From: Pseudomonas serbica
Lineage (GTDB): Bacteria; Pseudomonadota; Gammaproteobacteria; Pseudomonadales; Pseudomonadaceae
Direction of reading: 5' to 3'
NCBI RefSeq assembly: GCF_028823535.1
Contig: NZ_JAQIYM010000016.1
Span: 92,732-156,731, forward strand
DNA: 64,000 nt
The notes beneath the pieces were generated by a model that was given only the letters and a program-made list of their open reading frames with translations, did not search any database and was not told the DNA's origin. Shown piece after piece: positions 17,632-26,877 of this stretch. Numbering within the stretch: position 1 is the first letter of the stretch; each line of letters starts with the position of its first letter. The position numbers were made by a program, and so were the translations under genes.

Positions 17632-18937
17632 CCGCTGCAAGGTGGTCCGCCGCGGGCTCTGCACTGCCGATCGGCGCATTGAGCAGCAGGAAGTACGCCA
17701 GGGCCGAACACAGCGCCACCACCGCACTGATCATGAACGCTGTGTTGAACGATCCCGAGTACTGGATGCTGAAGCCGGTGACGATCGGCGCGACGGAGCC
17801 GGCGATGTAGCCGCCGAAGTTCTGGATCGAACCGAACGAGGCCACCCGGCGGCTGTCAACGATCGTGTTGACGATCATCCAGGCCGTGGCGCTGGCCATG
17901 TTGATGCTGAACAGCGCCAGGCACAGCAGGATGATGCAACCGGTCAGGCCCGTGACAATCGACAGCGGCAAGGTGAACAGCGCCGCCAGTACCAGCCCCG
18001 TGATCACGCCGAACTTGCGGCTGGCCAGGATGCTCATGCCACGGCGCACCAGCATGTCACAGAAGCGCCCGGCAACGATGGTGCCGACCGCGCCAAAACC
18101 ATAGGCCAGCGACACCAGCCACGCGGTCTTGTACAGGTTCATGCCATGCTCGCGCTCGAAGTAACCGGGCAACCAGGTCAGGTGCAGCCACAGCATGTAG
18201 ATCACGCCCATGAAGCCCAGGACCGCACCCCAGGTACTGCGGTGTTTGAACAGGTCGAGCCAGCCGGCGAAGTAGGACACCTTCGGTGCCTGCGCATCGA
18301 CTGCCTGCACGCGGGTCTGTTTCTCGGTGGGTAACGGCTTGCCTTCAGCCGCCAGCTCGGCCAGGTATTGCGCCTTGCTCTTGTAGAAGGCCAACCAGCA
18401 CACGCCCAGGACGATTCCGATCGCCCCGGTAATGATGAACATGCCGCGCCAGCCGAAGTTGACCATGAACAGCGTCAGCAACGGTGGCGCCAGGCATGGG
18501 CCAAGGCAGGTCGACGACCAGACGATGCCCGTCGGGGTCCCGCGCTCATTGGCATCGAACCATTCGGACAGGGCCTTGGCCGCCGAGGGAAACATCGGTG
18601 CTTCGCCAATTCCCAGCAACACGCGCAGGCCCATGAAGCCGGCAAAGCTGTTGACCATGCCAAAAGTCGACTGCGCCACCGACCAGGCCAGCAGCGAGGC
18701 GCCCAGGGCGATCTTGCTGCCCAACCGATCGATGATCAGGCCCATTGGCAACTGCGCAAACGCGTAGGCGATGGAGAACGCCGACAACAGGATGCCCATT
18801 TGCGAGGGGCTGATCATCATGTCCTTCTGGATCGAGGTGTTGGCGATCGACAGCGCACTACGGTCCAGGTAGTTGACCATGCCGATCAATAGCAGGAAGA
18901 CAACGGTGATGCGTTGATACTTCTTCAGTGGGTTCAT
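17621..18937 (-). CDS. MFS sugar-acid transporter (ACS family)
   Basis: 438 residues, twelve helices. NYLDRSALSIANTSIQKD near the N-terminus and GIGEAPMFPSAAKALSEWF are signatures of the anion:cation symporter family that imports glucarate, galactarate, galactonate and similar acids. AAAGG precedes the ATG. It is the last gene of the minus-strand dehydratase/dehydrogenase group, separated from the Ldh gene by a REP pair. Substrate inferred to be that of the UxaA-type dehydratase upstream. Confidence 0.88.
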   Translation of the reverse strand: MNPLKKYQRITVVFLLLIGMVNYLDRSALSIANTSIQKDMMISPSQMGILLSAFSIAYAFAQLPMGLIIDRLGSKIALGASLLAWSVAQSTFGMVNSFAGFMGLRVLLGIGEAPMFPSAAKALSEWFDANERGTPTGIVWSSTCLGPCLAPPLLTLFMVNFGWRGMFIITGAIGIVLGVCWLAFYKSKAQYLAELAAEGKPLPTEKQTRVQAVDAQAPKVSYFAGWLDLFKHRSTWGAVLGFMGVIYMLWLHLTWLPGYFEREHGMNLYKTAWLVSLAYGFGAVGTIVAGRFCDMLVRRGMSILASRKFGVITGLVLAALFTLPLSIVTGLTGCIILLCLALFSINMASATAWMIVNTIVDSRRVASFGSIQNFGGYIAGSVAPIVTGFSIQYSGSFNTAFMISAVVALCSALAYFLLLNAPIGSAEPAADHLAAVTE

Positions 18938-18968
18938 CTGATGGCCTTTATTATTGTTATTGAAGCGG

Positions 18969-19069
18969 TGTAGAAGCGAGCTTGCTCGCGAAACACTTGA
19001 GCACGACGCGTTTATTCAGAATGCACGCGTCATCGTTAACAACCTTCGCGAGCAAGCTCGCTCCTACAG
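18969..19069. repeat. REP pair, GCGAGC core
   Basis: Inverted elements at 18969-18992 (TGTAGAAGCGAGCTTGCTCG...) and 19045-19069 (TTCGCGAGCAAGCTCGCTCC...), a REPIN arrangement with a 52-base middle. It lies inside the putative operon between the Ldh gene and the MFS gene. Confidence 0.85.
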
Positions 19070-19075
19070 AGGGAA

Positions 19076-20131
19076 TCAGGTAAGCGCTGGCAGTTGCAAC
19101 TGCGCGGCCGTCTGGTTGAGCTCGTCCACCACCTTCTGCGACAGGCTCAGGCCTTCGTCCAAGGCCTGCTCACGCAGCTTCAGGCCCGCCTGGCCCGGCA
19201 GGCGCACCGGGCGCTCGGGGTCGACCGCTCGACTGCCCAAAATCAACTTGCTGAGGAACGAGGTTTCGTCAGTGAACGCATCCAGCCCGCCGAAGAAGCG
19301 TGGGTCGATCACCACGGTCGTGGCCGAGGCGCCCCACTGCTCCGGACCGTCCTTGCGCCCGTGACCGGCGAGGCCCGAGGTCAGGGCCTCGACCAGGATC
19401 GCCAGGGCAAAACCCTTGTGCCCGAAGGCCTGTCCACCCAAGGGCAGGATGCTGCCCGGCGGGGTGCTGAAAAAATCGGCCGGGGCGTCGCTCACCTGGC
19501 CTTCGTTGCTCATCAGCACCGGGTGCGGCAGTCGGCTGCCGGCGTCGCGGCATTGACCGACCAGGGCCAGGGTCACGGTGGACATGCTCACATCCAGCAG
19601 GATCGGCGCGCCCCGGGTCGGGATACCGGCGGCAATCGGGTTCGGCGTGTAGATCGGGTCGATCCCGCCGTGGGCGCACACCAGCCCGACCGACGGGTCC
19701 GAGGAATACACCATCGCGACGAGGCCACGGTCGGTGTAGGGCTTGAGGTAAGCAGCCAGGCAACCGATGTGCGCGGCACGGCGCACCACGGCGATACCGA
19801 TGCCCTGCTCCGTGGCGCCCTTGGCCGCGCTGTCCAGCGCACGGCTGACACAGTAGGGACCGAGCACGTAGTGACCGTCGAACAGGCTGGAAATACCGCT
19901 GTCGGACACCCGTTCGAGGTTCTCGGCCCTGGCCTTGACTTGCCCGCTGAGCATCCCGCCGATATAGCGGCTGACCAGGTTGAGGCCGTGAGTGCGATGG
20001 CCCAGCAATTCGCCTTCGAGCAGCACCCGGGTCACCACCTGGGCGACCTCGGCATCGGCTCCGGCTTTTTCGAACAGTTGCTCGACGAACGCGGTCAGCG
20101 TTGGCGCGGCGTAGCGTTTAGCTTCAGTCAT
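19076..20131 (-). CDS. Ldh-family NAD(P)-dependent oxidoreductase
   Basis: 351 residues of the malate/L-lactate/ureidoglycolate dehydrogenase family (not the Rossmann LDHs). GHRTHGLNLVSRYI contains the conserved His-Gly pair of the active site, and GGQAFGHKGFALAILVE matches the C-terminal family motif. GGGAGCAG precedes the ATG. Located 16 bases after the semialdehyde dehydrogenase. Members reduce or oxidise 2-oxo/2-hydroxy acids; in this cluster it probably handles a deoxy-oxo-acid intermediate, but the exact step is unknown. Confidence 0.85.
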   Translation of the reverse strand: MTEAKRYAAPTLTAFVEQLFEKAGADAEVAQVVTRVLLEGELLGHRTHGLNLVSRYIGGMLSGQVKARAENLERVSDSGISSLFDGHYVLGPYCVSRALDSAAKGATEQGIGIAVVRRAAHIGCLAAYLKPYTDRGLVAMVYSSDPSVGLVCAHGGIDPIYTPNPIAAGIPTRGAPILLDVSMSTVTLALVGQCRDAGSRLPHPVLMSNEGQVSDAPADFFSTPPGSILPLGGQAFGHKGFALAILVEALTSGLAGHGRKDGPEQWGASATTVVIDPRFFGGLDAFTDETSFLSKLILGSRAVDPERPVRLPGQAGLKLREQALDEGLSLSQKVVDELNQTAAQLQLPALT

Positions 20132-20147
20132 AGATGCTGCTCCCTGA

Positions 20148-21728
20148 TCAATTCAACGCCGCTGTGGTGTGCTTGCCATCAACCAGGCGTTGCAGGCCCA
20201 GCGGGTTGGCGTTTTTCAAGGCATCGGGCAGCAACGCGTCGGGTACGTTCTGGTAACACACCGGGCGCAGGAATCGATCGATCGCCAGGGTGCCGACCGA
20301 CGTGCCGCGGGCATCGGAGGTGGCCGGGTAAGGGCCGCCGTGGACCATGGCATCACAGACCTCGACACCGGTCGGATAACCGTTGAGCAGCACCCGGCCG
20401 ACCTTCACTTCCAGCGCGCCGAACAGCTCACTAAAGCCAGCGAGATCATCGTCCTCGGCCAATAGCGTGGCGGTGAGCTGGCCGCGCAAGGCAGCGACGG
20501 CGCGCATCAATTCAGCCTTGTCCGCGGCCTGGACGACCACCGTGCAAGGGCCGAACACCTCCTCCTGGAGCAATTCATCCTGATCCAGCAGCAAGCTGAT
20601 ATCGGCCTCGAACAGTTGCGGTTGCGCCTGGTTGCCCGCTTGCGACAGGCCGCTCAAATGTTTGATCCCAGGGTGCGACCGCAACGCCTGCAGGCCTTTG
20701 CCGTAACTGTTCAGGGTGCCTGGATTGAGCATGGTCTGCGGGGCCTGTTCGGCCATGTGCCCGGTCAGTTGCTCGATGAAGCTGCTGAACGCCGGTGAGC
20801 GAATACCCAGCACCAGCCCGGGGTTGGTGCAGAACTGGCCACAGCCCTGCACCACCGAGGCGGTCAGCTCCCGGGCCATTGCCGCGCTGCGGTTGGCCAG
20901 GGCCTGGGGCAGCACCAGCACCGGATTGATGCTCGACATCTCGGCGAACACCGGGATCGGTTGCGGCCTGGCGGCCGCCATGTCACACAGGGCGCGGCCA
21001 CCCTTGAGCGAGCCGGTAAAGCCCACTGCCTGGATACCCGGATGCTTGACCAGCGCCTCGCCGACGCCGGCACCGAAGATCATGTTGAACACGCCGGCCG
21101 GCATGCCCGTGCGCTCGGCCGCCCGTACCAACGCCTCGGCCACCCGCTCGGCGGTGGCCATGTGTCCGCTGTGGGCCTTGAACACCACCGGGCAACCAGC
21201 GGCCAGGGCGGCGGCGGTATCGCCTCCCGCCGTGGAGAACGCCAGGGGGAAGTTGCTGGCGCCGAATACCGCCACCGGGCCGACGCCGATGCGGTACTGG
21301 CGCAGGTCCGGACGCGGCAAAGGGTTGCGTGCCGGCAGCGCCTGGTCGATGCGTGCGCCATAAAAATCACCACGACGCAGCACTTGGGCAAACAAGCGCA
21401 TCTGGCCACTGGTACGCCCGCGCTCACCCTGGATCCGCGCGCTCGGCAGCGCCGTCTCCTGACAGGTCAGGGCGATGAAATCCTCGCCCAGCGCGTCGAG
21501 TTCATCGGCAATGGCCTCAAGGAATTCGGCGCGGCGTACTGCCGGCAGCGTGCGAAACGAGGCAAAAGCTGCGCTCGCGGCCGCCACCGCGGTATCGACT
21601 TCCACCAGGGTGGCCTGATGGAAAGCGCCAGGCAGGCGTTCGCCGGTGTGGGCGTCGATGCTGTAGACCAGGGTGTCGCCCAGGGCACTGCGCTGGCCGG
21701 CAATGAAGTTGTATCCGGAAAATTGCAT
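20148..21728 (-). CDS. 2-oxoglutarate semialdehyde dehydrogenase
   Basis: 526 residues, the long ALDH group that includes alpha-ketoglutaric semialdehyde (2,5-dioxopentanoate) dehydrogenases. Visible features: VFGASNFPLAFS of the cofactor site, FAEMSSINPV with the general-base Glu region, and GQFCTNPGLV with the catalytic Cys. It converts the semialdehyde formed from pentaric/hexaric or pentonic acid breakdown into 2-oxoglutarate. CAAGG precedes the ATG, 34 bases after the UxaA/GarD-type gene, so they are co-transcribed. Confidence 0.88.
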   Translation of the reverse strand: MQFSGYNFIAGQRSALGDTLVYSIDAHTGERLPGAFHQATLVEVDTAVAAASAAFASFRTLPAVRRAEFLEAIADELDALGEDFIALTCQETALPSARIQGERGRTSGQMRLFAQVLRRGDFYGARIDQALPARNPLPRPDLRQYRIGVGPVAVFGASNFPLAFSTAGGDTAAALAAGCPVVFKAHSGHMATAERVAEALVRAAERTGMPAGVFNMIFGAGVGEALVKHPGIQAVGFTGSLKGGRALCDMAAARPQPIPVFAEMSSINPVLVLPQALANRSAAMARELTASVVQGCGQFCTNPGLVLGIRSPAFSSFIEQLTGHMAEQAPQTMLNPGTLNSYGKGLQALRSHPGIKHLSGLSQAGNQAQPQLFEADISLLLDQDELLQEEVFGPCTVVVQAADKAELMRAVAALRGQLTATLLAEDDDLAGFSELFGALEVKVGRVLLNGYPTGVEVCDAMVHGGPYPATSDARGTSVGTLAIDRFLRPVCYQNVPDALLPDALKNANPLGLQRLVDGKHTTAALN

Positions 21729-21762
21729 GGTGTTCGCCTTGTGAAAGTTGCGGGGCTGTCAG

Positions 21763-23310
21763 TCAGGTCACGGCGCCGATCTGCCAGGGCACGAATTCGT
21801 TTTGCCCATAGCCGTGTTGTTCGCTCTTGCTGCGTTCGCCGGAAGCGATTCGCAGCATCTGCGCGAAGATGTAGGCGCCGCGTTCTTCAATGCTGGTGGA
21901 ACCGTCGGCGATGCCGCCGCAGTTCACGTCCATGTCTTCTTCCTGGTGCTCGAATACGCGGTTGTTGGTCGCCAGCTTGATCGAAGGCGCTGGTGCGCAG
22001 CCGTAGGCCGAGCCACGGCCGGTGGTGAAGGCGATCAGGTTGGCGCCGCCGGCGACCTGGCCGGTGGCCGAAACCGGGTCGTAGCCTGGGGTGTCCATGA
22101 ACACCAGGCCCTTGGCCCGGACCGCTTCGGCGTACTGGTAGACATCCACCAGGTTGCTGGAGCCGGCCTTGGCCACCGCGCCCAGGGATTTCTCGAGGAT
22201 GGTGGTCAGGCCCCCGGCCTTGTTGCCGGCCGAAGGGTTGTTGTTCAGTTCGGCGTTCATGCGGCGGCAGTAGTCTTCCCACCAATGGATGCGCGCGATG
22301 AGCTTTTCCCCTACTTCGCGGCTTACGGCGCGGCGCGTCAGCAAATGTTCGGCGCCATAGATCTCCGGGGTCTCGGAAAGAATCGCGGTGCCACCGGCCG
22401 CCACCAGGCGATCCACCGCATTGCCCAGCGCCGGGTTGGCGGTGATGCCCGAGTAACCATCCGAGCCACCGCACTGCAAGCCGACGATCAGGTGGCGCGC
22501 ACTGACCGGCTCGCGTTGCACCTGGTTCGCCTTGGCCAGCAAGGCCTTGACCTGCTCAATGCCACTGGCGATGGTTTTCGAGGTGCCGCCGATGCCCTGG
22601 ATGGTAAACGCGCGCAATTGGTCGCTGGCCGTGAGCCCCTGGGTCTCGAGCAGGCTTTCGATCTGGTTGGTTTCACAGCCCAGGCCGATGATCAGCACCG
22701 CGGCAAAGTTGGGGTGAACGGCGTAGCCTCCGAGCGTGCGGCGCAACAGGCCCAGGGCTTCGCCGCTGGGGTCCACGGCGCAACCGGCGCCGTGGGTCAG
22801 CGCCACGACACCGTCGATGTTCGGGAAGGCGGCCAACGCCTCGGGATGGATGTCCCGACGAAAGTAATCGGCCACGGCCCGGGCCACGGTCGCCGAACAG
22901 TTCACCGACGTGAGAATGCCTACATAGTTGCGCGTCGCCACGCGGCCGTCGGCACGCACGATGCCCTGGAAGACGGCTTCGGTGACTGGCGATTCGTGGG
23001 TATCCACGCCAAAGGCGTAGTCCCGGGCAAAGTCGCCCATCTCCACGTTGTGCACATGCACATGGTCACCCGCTTCGATGGGCTGTGACGCAAAGCCGAT
23101 GATCTGCCCGTAACGACGCAGGGGCTGACCTTGCTCCACGCGCTGGGTAGCGACTTTATGCCCGGAGGGAATCGGCTGGCGCACGATGACTGCTTCGGCT
23201 TCCAGGCTCAAGCCTTCTGGCAGGACCTGGCGTGCAATCACTACGTTGTCCAAGGGGTTGAGGCGAATCACGGCAGGGTCGCCGGTCCGTGTACTGGCTA
23301 TCAGTTGCAT
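21763..23310 (-). CDS. UxaA/GarD-family sugar-acid dehydratase
   Basis: 515 residues. An N-terminal SAF-like region (to about 100; NVVIARQVLPEG, GHKVATQ, HVHVHNVEM) is fused to the large catalytic part (VATRNYVGILTSVNCS, ALTHGAGCAVD, GLGCETNQIE, QCGGSDGYSGITANPA). This is the altronate/galactarate dehydratase architecture, an iron-dependent non-enolase dehydratase. It would turn a hexonate or hexarate into a 3-deoxy-2-oxo acid. Galactarate is plausible because a GarD, semialdehyde dehydrogenase and MFS set is known from pseudomonads, but altronate or another acid cannot be excluded. First gene of the minus operon, with GAGAGG before the ATG. Confidence 0.82.
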   Translation of the reverse strand: MQLIASTRTGDPAVIRLNPLDNVVIARQVLPEGLSLEAEAVIVRQPIPSGHKVATQRVEQGQPLRRYGQIIGFASQPIEAGDHVHVHNVEMGDFARDYAFGVDTHESPVTEAVFQGIVRADGRVATRNYVGILTSVNCSATVARAVADYFRRDIHPEALAAFPNIDGVVALTHGAGCAVDPSGEALGLLRRTLGGYAVHPNFAAVLIIGLGCETNQIESLLETQGLTASDQLRAFTIQGIGGTSKTIASGIEQVKALLAKANQVQREPVSARHLIVGLQCGGSDGYSGITANPALGNAVDRLVAAGGTAILSETPEIYGAEHLLTRRAVSREVGEKLIARIHWWEDYCRRMNAELNNNPSAGNKAGGLTTILEKSLGAVAKAGSSNLVDVYQYAEAVRAKGLVFMDTPGYDPVSATGQVAGGANLIAFTTGRGSAYGCAPAPSIKLATNNRVFEHQEEDMDVNCGGIADGSTSIEERGAYIFAQMLRIASGERSKSEQHGYGQNEFVPWQIGAVT

Positions 23311-23430
23311 GGGACCTCTCAGGCTATAGCGGCCGACTTTTTGTTATGGCGTCACCCGTTGTGTGCAGGGTGAATCTGCGCCAACTGTAAGGAGCCAACC
23401 CAAGGATTCCCAATGAGATGATCCGATCAA

Positions 23431-23451
23431 TTGATAACCCGTGGTTATCAA
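23431..23451. promoter_or_regulatory. Perfect 9-base-arm palindrome upstream of the dehydratase operon
   Basis: TTGATAACC (23431-23439) and GGTTATCAA (23443-23451) surround CGT. It lies 120 bases before the dehydratase ATG and just beyond the LysR stop at 23458, a good place for the operator of that regulator. Both arms contain the ATAAC/GTTAT type half-site common for LysR proteins. Confidence 0.5.
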
Positions 23452-23457
23452 ATCACC

Positions 23458-24405
23458 CTATTGCGCCCTGAAGTAGTCGAGCAGTGTACGAAGCGCCGCC
23501 GATTTAGGTCGGGACCGCAAGGTCATCAGGCCAATGTGGGCCATGGAGATCGGCAGTTCGACCGGCAGGAGGGTGACCATGCCATAGCGCGCGTAATGCT
23601 CGGCCACGTCGTTGGGCACCACCGCGATCATGTCCGAAGCCTCGAGCATCGCCGTGGTGGCCAGGATCGAGGCGGTTTCGACGATATCCAGCGCCTGCAC
23701 CATGCCGCCGGCTTGCAGTGCACTTTCCACCCGGCGGCGCATGGGGCTGCCCATCGGGTGCAGGATCCAGGTCTGGCCGATCAGGTCGGCCAACTGCAAG
23801 AGCGAAGAACCCGCCAGCGGGTGGGCAGCACGGGCTACCACGCGCATCTGCTCGCCGTTTTCGAACGGTTCGATGTCCAGGCCCTGGCTGTCGCCCTGAT
23901 CCGGCAACCGCCCCAGCACCACATCGAAATCTCCGCGCAGCAAGGCTGGTAGCAAAGTGTCGCTGGTCCCGACCTCGATGGAAATTCGCACCTTGGGGTG
24001 ATCACGCTTGTACGCCAGCACCGCCTTGGTCAGCAGCGTCGGCACCGGCCCCATCACACTGCCGACCCGCACCAGCCCCGTGGCACCGCGCGCGAGTTCC
24101 GCGATCTGCTCCCGGGCATGCTCGAACTCATGCAGCGCGCCCTGGGCGTAACGGATCATCACCTCGCCATACAGGGTCGGCTGCATACCGCGCGGCAGTC
24201 GGTCGAACAGGCGCACGCCCAGTCGCGCCTCCAGTTGCTGCAGCAGCAGACTGGCTGCAGGTTGCGAGGTGTGCATCGCCGCGGCCGCCCGGCGCAGGTT
24301 GCCAAGCTCGCCCAAGGCATTGAGCAAGGTGATCTGCCGGCTGGAAATCTTCAGGGCAGCGACATTGCGCAGTTCGGGCGCCGTGGTTTCTGGCTCGATA
24401 GACAT
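23458..24405 (-). CDS. LysR-type regulator of the sugar-acid cluster (GbpR-like)
   Basis: 315 residues. Compared with most LysR proteins it has about 20 extra N-terminal residues before the helix-turn-helix (RRAAAAMHTSQPAASLLLQQLE). The pattern LGVRLFDRLPRGMQPTLYGEVMIRYA is that of the GbpR/sugar-responsive subgroup. It lies between the dehydratase operon and a divergent enolase-family dehydratase, so it probably controls both sides. No clear ribosome site precedes the ATG. Confidence 0.85.
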   Translation of the reverse strand: MSIEPETTAPELRNVAALKISSRQITLLNALGELGNLRRAAAAMHTSQPAASLLLQQLEARLGVRLFDRLPRGMQPTLYGEVMIRYAQGALHEFEHAREQIAELARGATGLVRVGSVMGPVPTLLTKAVLAYKRDHPKVRISIEVGTSDTLLPALLRGDFDVVLGRLPDQGDSQGLDIEPFENGEQMRVVARAAHPLAGSSLLQLADLIGQTWILHPMGSPMRRRVESALQAGGMVQALDIVETASILATTAMLEASDMIAVVPNDVAEHYARYGMVTLLPVELPISMAHIGLMTLRSRPKSAALRTLLDYFRAQ

Positions 24406-24505
24406 ATCAAATTCGATATCGATAATTAGGAAATCGCGATTATGCCTGTATCGCCTGGCGATCTACAGTCGGGTCTTCCTATGGTCAGCAGAACAAGAAT
24501 CCACC

Positions 24506-25822
24506 ATGAGCATTCGAATCACTCACCTGAGCGTGCGCGACATCCGATTCCCCACTTCCCTGTCCCTGGACGGCTCCGATGCGATGAACAGCGCGCCGGA
24601 CTACTCCGCCGCCTATGTCGTGCTGCACACCGACGCCCCTGGCGGCCTCGAAGGCCACGGCCTGACCTTCACCATCGGCCGTGGCAACGAAATCTGTGCC
24701 GCGGCCGTGCAATCCCTGGCCCCGCTGGTGGTGGGCCTGACGCTGGAAGAGATCGTCGCCGACATGGGCACCTTCTGGCACACCTTCACCGTGGGCGACA
24801 GTCAACTGCGCTGGCTGGGCCCGGAAAAAGGCGTGATCCACCTGGCCACCGCGGCCATCGTCAACGCCATCTGGGACCTGTGGGCCAAGCACGAAGGCAA
24901 ACCGGTGTGGAAGTTGCTGGCCGACATGACCCCGGAGCAACTGGTACGCTGCCTGGACTTCAGCTACGTCACCGACGTGCTCACCCCCGAGGAAGCCATC
25001 GCCCTGCTACGCCGCCAAGTGCCGGGCAAAGCCCGACGCGAGGCGCAAATGCTCAGTGACGGCTACCCCGGCTACACCACGGCACCGGGCTGGCTGGGCT
25101 ACAGCGAAGAAAAGATGCGCCAACTGGCGCGCGCGGCGGTCGAGGATGGCTGGACCCACATCAAGCAGAAAATCGGCGCCAACCTGGAAGACGACATCCG
25201 CCGCGCCACCATCCTGCGCGAAGAAATCGGCTGGGAACGCAGCCTGATGATGGACGCCAACCAGGTCTGGGGCGTCGACGAGTCCGTCGCCAACATGCGC
25301 CGCCTGGCCGCATTCGATCCGCTGTGGATCGAAGAGCCGACCAGCCCCGACGACATCCTCGGCCACGCCAGCATCCGCCAGCGCATCGCACCGATCGGCG
25401 TGGCCACCGGCGAGCACTGCCACAACCGAGTGATGTTCAAGCAGATGTTCCAGGCCGGCGCCCTGGACTTCTGCCAGCTGGACGCCGCCCGGCTGGGTGG
25501 GCTCAATGAGGTGTTGATCGTGTTGCTGATGGCCGCCAAGTTCGACATCCCGGTCTGCCCCCACGGCGGTGGCGTCGGTCTGTGCGAGTACGTGCAGAAC
25601 ATCGCGTTGTTCGACTACATCGCCGTCTCGGCCTCGCTGCACAACCGGGTCCTGGAATACGTCGATCACTTGCACGAACACTTCCTCGACCCGGTGGTGA
25701 TCCGCCGCGGCCGCTACATGCCGCCGCAACGTCCGGGCTACAGCATTGAAATGAGCGCTGAGACACTGGAGCGTTATCGGTTCCCGGATGGCGCGGTGTG
25801 GCTGGATATCGCTCGCGGTTGA
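24506..25822 (+). CDS. Enolase-superfamily dehydratase, L-fuconate dehydratase type
   Basis: 438 residues, the length of L-fuconate dehydratases. DIRFPTSLSLDGSDAMNSAP near the N-terminus is their characteristic opening. Catalytic residues appear in the expected order: KQKIG (KxK acid/base), MMDANQ, WIEEP and TGEHCHN (three metal-binding acids) and CPHGGG (His base). It would dehydrate L-fuconate or a related acid to a 2-oxo-3-deoxy acid. Divergent from the LysR gene. The other enzymes of fucose breakdown (dehydrogenase, lactonase, aldolase) are not in this window. Confidence 0.85.
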   Translation: MSIRITHLSVRDIRFPTSLSLDGSDAMNSAPDYSAAYVVLHTDAPGGLEGHGLTFTIGRGNEICAAAVQSLAPLVVGLTLEEIVADMGTFWHTFTVGDSQLRWLGPEKGVIHLATAAIVNAIWDLWAKHEGKPVWKLLADMTPEQLVRCLDFSYVTDVLTPEEAIALLRRQVPGKARREAQMLSDGYPGYTTAPGWLGYSEEKMRQLARAAVEDGWTHIKQKIGANLEDDIRRATILREEIGWERSLMMDANQVWGVDESVANMRRLAAFDPLWIEEPTSPDDILGHASIRQRIAPIGVATGEHCHNRVMFKQMFQAGALDFCQLDAARLGGLNEVLIVLLMAAKFDIPVCPHGGGVGLCEYVQNIALFDYIAVSASLHNRVLEYVDHLHEHFLDPVVIRRGRYMPPQRPGYSIEMSAETLERYRFPDGAVWLDIARG

Positions 25823-26194
25823 GCGGGACACCATTGCTCATGATGTACTCCTGAATGCGTGTTTGCATTTCTCATTGGCCAGTCGGCCAATCGTCATCAT
25901 CCGGCTGTGTGTCACCGACGCCATGACGATACGATTGGCTGCCAAATACACCGATCGGTGCGTAGGCCGTGATGATTGAGACAACCTTGAAGAAGTACCC
26001 CAGCGGGCCCGCAGGTGTGCGAGCGCTCGATCTCGGACAGCACACCTTCCACCGTGATATCGGCCTCGTGCACAGGTCTCGCCAGAGCTTTACCGAGCCG
26101 GTGCGGATACTCGCCCAACTTATCAGTGAGCAAGTACAGATCAACGCTCAATAAAACCCGGACGGCAAAAGATTGCCGGTCGGCGCAAATGCCA
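25823..26194. other. Gap with a possible LysR C-terminal remnant
   Basis: No complete gene seen. In plus frame at about 26000-26153 the translation ...HTFHRDIGLVHRSRQSFTEPVRIL... resembles the last 45 residues of a LysR regulator, ending in TAA; the upstream part is missing or frameshifted. I treat this as a weak remnant call. Confidence 0.3.
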
Positions 26195-26431
26195 TCAATC
26201 GCATTGATCGCCGACCTTGATCTGCGTCAGCCCTACCAGTCCAGCCTGCCAGAGCACCTCGTCTGGCGTTGCGTCCGCGTTGGGCATGATCAGGCTGTTC
26301 TCGCCATCCCCAAAATGCAGTTGCAGCAGGTGCATCGCCGCTTCGTGGATGGGCAGCCGAGGTTGCTCGAGTTCGAACACGTGGCTGCGAGGCTCGCCGT
26401 TGAACAGATATTCCACGGTGTAGTTATGCAT
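26195..26431 (-). CDS. Small hypothetical protein
   Basis: 78 residues starting MHNYTVEYLFNGEPRS, with GAGGA at good spacing before the ATG at 26431; longer in-frame extensions are rejected. It is acidic, with no membrane segment or signal peptide and no recognised family. Strand and helix pattern suggest a small alpha/beta protein. It lies just before the arsenic remnant and is divergent from it. Confidence 0.65.
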   Translation of the reverse strand: MHNYTVEYLFNGEPRSHVFELEQPRLPIHEAAMHLLQLHFGDGENSLIMPNADATPDEVLWQAGLVGLTQIKVGDQCD

Positions 26432-26525
26432 GGGAATTCCTCGAGAGTGCCCTGCCCTTTGATGCCAGGCTTGTCCTTTAGCCAATGATCGGCGGCAAGG
26501 GTTCGATTCTTTGCTTGCGCGCCAC

Positions 26526-26557
26526 ATATGGATATCCGTAAATTTGATTATCCATAT
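26526..26557. promoter_or_regulatory. ArsR-type operator
   Basis: Perfect 9-base arms ATATGGATA (26526-26534) and TATCCATAT (26549-26557) around a 14-base spacer, ending 14 bases before the arsR start. AT-rich dyads at this position are typical ArsR targets. The site survives although the operon behind it is broken. Confidence 0.6.
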
Positions 26558-26571
26558 ATTGGGCCTACCCA

Positions 26572-26877
26572 ATGATCACGCCTCCCGAGGTATTCAAAAG
26601 CCTGGCTGACGAGACCCGTGCCCGCGCCACCTTGCTGATCGCCCACCAGGGCGAGCTGTGTGTCTGCGAGTTGATGTGCGCGCTGGACGACAGCCAGCCG
26701 AAGATCAGCCGCCATCTCGCGCAGCAGCGGGCTGCTGCTGGATCGCCGTCAGGGCCAGTGGGTTTATTACCGCCTCAATCCGGACCTACCTGCCTGGGTG
26801 CACGAGATCCTGCAGGTGACGTTGCAGGGTAACGCCAATTGGTTGCACAACAACGCCTCCCGCCTGCAGAACATGAC
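26572..26877 (+). pseudogene. arsR: Frameshifted and 3'-truncated arsR
   Basis: The first frame reads MITPPEVFKSLADETRARATLLI... with the arsenite-binding ELCVCELMC and the helix SQPKISRHLAQ. At about 26724 the frame shifts: the expected continuation (GLLLDRRQGQWVYYRLNPDLPAWV) is present in the next frame. About 8 bases are missing relative to the usual sequence. The gene ends abruptly after ...NASRLQNM and runs into arsH sequence. The dimer and metal site may be made, but the product lacks its C-terminal half. Confidence 0.85.
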
